In this document: positions 4,757 to 6,613 of the stretch, one piece after another
How positions within the stretch are numbered: the first letter of the stretch is position 1
How the letters are laid out: each line of letters begins with the position of its first letter
Origin: Methanomassiliicoccaceae archaeon UBA367
GTDB lineage: Archaea > Thermoplasmatota > Thermoplasmata > Methanomassiliicoccales > Methanomethylophilaceae
Direction: 5' to 3'
Length of the DNA stretch: 6,613 bases
Assembly: GCA_002506255.1 (NCBI GenBank)
Contig: DAXF01000039.1
Span: 1 to 6,613, forward strand
Position numbers and translations under genes: made by a program
Notes under the pieces: model-generated
Databases searched by the model: none
Told to the model about the DNA's origin: nothing
The model's input: the letters and a program-made list of their open reading frames with translations, nothing else

Positions 4757-6613
4757 TCAGAAGCACTGACCCTTGGTCCTGTCCCTGAGCTCCCCTATCT
4801 TCCCCTTGTTCCATCCGGATATTTTGGAGAAGAACCCGGTCACACGGGTGATGCCCTCTATGTTGCCGGATCCGCACTTGCTGCAGGTCTCGGTCAGGCC
4901 CCTCGACGTTTGTCCGCAGTCGAGACAAGAGGTAAACTCGGGGCTGAAGGCTATCTGAGTGTTCTGTGTGTTGCGGAACGTCTTGACCACGAAGGCCGCT
5001 ACGCTCTCTGGTGTAGGCCTGGATTCTCCGAGCCATATGTGGGTCAGGGCCCCCGCTTCTATGAGGGGGTGGAACATCCCTTCGATTTTGACGCGATCTA
5101 TGGGGCTAACATCCGCTCCGACGTTCAGGTACGTGGAATTGGTGTAGTAGACGTTATTGGTCTCCTTGTTGCCCTTCACGACCTTTCCTGCCTGTTCCGG
5201 ATACTCTTTCAGGTCCAGCTTCGCGAATCTGTAGGCAGTGGACTCGGCAGGGGTTTGCTCTAGAGGCAGCTTGACACCATGCTCGGCCGCCAGTCTGTCG
5301 CACTCCTTCTTCATGTAGGCCGTGACCTTCAGACCGAACTTGAGGGCCTCCTTGGATTCGTGCATCTCCTGGCCGGTGTGATACTGGACCATCTCGTTCA
5401 GCCCGAGGACACCTACCAGGAACCTGGAGTTCTCTATCATGTAGTAGGGGTCCCCGTCCAGATTCATGGAGAGCAGGGAGAGGGGGCCGTGGTTGCCCAT
5501 GTCCATCAGCTGCTTCAGGAACTCCTTCTTCTGCATGTGGGCCTTTACGGACTTCTCAAGCAGCTCCGTTATCTCGGAGAACAGTTTGGAGTCGTCGTGC
5601 TCAGCCTTGTACGCTATCCTGGGCAGGTTTAGGGTGATGTTCTGCATCGCCGTGAACCTCATCTTCCAGGGCTCTTTGACCAATTCGAGGTCTGTGGCAT
5701 CAAGGTTGATCGCCAGACGGCAGCACTCGGAGATCCTTGCGGTCTCTCCGCGGTCGAACACGAAGTACGAGTTGCCCATGGTGGCCGCGAGCTTGCTGAT
5801 CTTGTAGAGGAACTCCTCATGACCCGGGGTTTTGAAGAACTTCTCCGTTATGTGTATGTCGGGCTTGGGGAAGAAGAATGGGCGTCCCATAGCATCCCCT
5901 TCGAGGTAGACATCCATCAGTGCGTTGGCGAAGGCCTGTGACTCCTTCTCGTAATCTTCATAGTTCTTTCCAGTGTAGGTTCCCCCGGGACCTATGGCGG
6001 GCACGCCGACGAAGTGGCTTGGGGTCTCCCAATAGATGTTTATGTCGCTGAATATGGACTGACCACCGCGTGCGACAGCCTGCTGAGCGAATTCATACAC
6101 CAAGATCTGGGCGAGCTGCTTCATCCTCTTGTCATCTACGCCGACCAGGTATGGGGCGAGGAATGTGTTGAATGCATCCCAGCCTATGGCTCCGGCGAAG
6201 TGGCCCTGAAGGGCAGCAGAGAACTTTATGACCTGCTCGATCAGCACCTCAGGGTGCTTGGCGGGCTTGGCTATGGAAAGGGCGTTGGGAAGGTTCAGAC
6301 CGAACTTCTTGACGTATTCCATGGACTGACCGCTGCAGTAGGGCCTGTCCACCATACCGAGGTCGTGGACATGTATGCGTCCGCTCATGTGCGCATCCGC
6401 TACGTCAGGGGAGAACACCTCCAGCAGAGCGAACTCTTTCTTTATGTTCTCCGCAAGGGTAAGGTTCGTGGCTTCGGGGCCGTGGGGAACGTTGGCGTTC
6501 TCCTTGTTAGGGGACATTATGATCTCCCTTGCGTCGTAGATAGGAGTACCGAGACGGGTATGCTGTTTGCGTACGTTCTCAAGCCCGTACTCCATCAGCT
6601 TGGCGTTGGTAAG
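4757..6613 (-). CDS. nrdD: Anaerobic (class III) ribonucleoside-triphosphate reductase, 5'-truncated by the window edge
   Basis: Oxygen-sensitive glycyl-radical enzyme that reduces ribonucleotides to deoxyribonucleotides for DNA synthesis. The frame is open to the right edge (618 residues). The Met at 6595 is internal, because in-frame codons continue beyond it without a stop; an N-terminal part, possibly including an ATP-cone domain, lies outside. Numbering from that Met: GRIHVHDLG (72-80) and PYCSGQS with Cys87; ISECCRLAINLD with Cys291-Cys292, where the cysteine before Arg is the likely thiyl-radical position; TPAES (448-452). A C-terminal zinc knuckle has Cys557-x2-Cys560 and Cys571-x2-Cys574. 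The glycyl-radical loop is RVTGFF with Gly587, followed by a 25-residue tail ending in Gln-Cys-Phe. All expected catalytic elements are intact. It needs the radical-SAM activase NrdG, which is not in this window. Its downstream neighbour is a protease gene with its own likely promoter. Family identification is very confident. Confidence 0.96.
   Translation of the reverse strand, partial: LTNAKLMEYGLENVRKQHTRLGTPIYDAREIIMSPNKENANVPHGPEATNLTLAENIKKEFALLEVFSPDVADAHMSGRIHVHDLGMVDRPYCSGQSMEYVKKFGLNLPNALSIAKPAKHPEVLIEQVIKFSAALQGHFAGAIGWDAFNTFLAPYLVGVDDKRMKQLAQILVYEFAQQAVARGGQSIFSDINIYWETPSHFVGVPAIGPGGTYTGKNYEDYEKESQAFANALMDVYLEGDAMGRPFFFPKPDIHITEKFFKTPGHEEFLYKISKLAATMGNSYFVFDRGETARISECCRLAINLDATDLELVKEPWKMRFTAMQNITLNLPRIAYKAEHDDSKLFSEITELLEKSVKAHMQKKEFLKQLMDMGNHGPLSLLSMNLDGDPYYMIENSRFLVGVLGLNEMVQYHTGQEMHESKEALKFGLKVTAYMKKECDRLAAEHGVKLPLEQTPAESTAYRFAKLDLKEYPEQAGKVVKGNKETNNVYYTNSTYLNVGADVSPIDRVKIEGMFHPLIEAGALTHIWLGESRPTPESVAAFVVKTFRNTQNTQIAFSPEFTSCLDCGQTSRGLTETCSKCGSGNIEGITRVTGFFSKISGWNKGKIGELRDRTKGQCF

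Noticed and set aside
4691..5263. Plus-strand open frame of 190 codons opposite the nrdD 3' end
   Set aside because: It is antisense to the highly conserved zinc knuckle and glycyl-radical region of NrdD, with no recognisable protein features.
6593..6595. ATG as the true start of nrdD
   Set aside because: The frame continues upstream to the window edge without a stop, encoding LTNAKL just before it, and class III reductases are longer than 612 residues. The gene is cut by the window.
1..6613. tRNA/rRNA genes, CRISPR repeats, insertion sequences, attachment sites
   Set aside because: Coding sequence fills all but about 195 bp, and the two gaps are too short and show no cloverleaf, direct-repeat array or terminal inverted repeats.

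Overview
The window looks like compact archaeal chromosome, most likely from an anaerobic euryarchaeon. The archaeal assignment rests on four families typical of archaea: eIF6, a DUF373 membrane protein, the MptE-type pterin pyrophosphokinase, and an archaeal S2P-like protease. TATA-like boxes (rather than -35/-10 promoters) lie at leaderless or near-leaderless distances from two starts. The anaerobic lifestyle is suggested by an oxygen-sensitive class III ribonucleotide reductase. The overall feel (moderate GC, frequent AGG/AGA arginine codons, leaderless genes) resembles Thermoplasmatota, perhaps the methanogenic Methanomassiliicoccales. That lower-level placement is a guess from memory of family sequences, not shown by the window.

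Layout, left to right. (1) 1-612, plus: translation factor eIF6, missing its first 15-20 residues at the window edge. (2) 609-1250, minus: a UlaG-like metallo-beta-lactamase-fold hydrolase, convergent with eIF6, with overlapping stop codons. (3) 1251-1344: a 94-bp divergent promoter region. (4) 1345-2484, plus: a DUF373 membrane protein whose GTG start sits where transcription should begin. (5) 2471-3121, plus: MptE, overlapping DUF373 by 14 bp and probably co-transcribed with it. (6) 3111-4655, minus: a polytopic S2P/M50 zinc protease with a PDZ-containing central region, convergent with mptE and overlapping it by 11 bp. (7) 4656-4756: a short gap with a hairpin plus T-rich tract behind nrdD and a TATA-like box for the protease gene. 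(8) 4757-6613, minus: class III anaerobic ribonucleotide reductase, missing its N-terminus at the right edge.

The genes are mostly housekeeping: ribosome biogenesis, pterin cofactor synthesis, dNTP synthesis and membrane proteolysis. Only DUF373-mptE looks like an operon. I see no mobile element, CRISPR array, tRNA/rRNA, long repeat or frameshift, and no gene-free stretch over 101 bp. I did not find a convincing new multi-gene system. The points most worth a second look are the DUF373-mptE coupling, the divergent/leaderless promoter, the TAG-TAA tandem stop, and the NrdD active site, which does not look formate-type.
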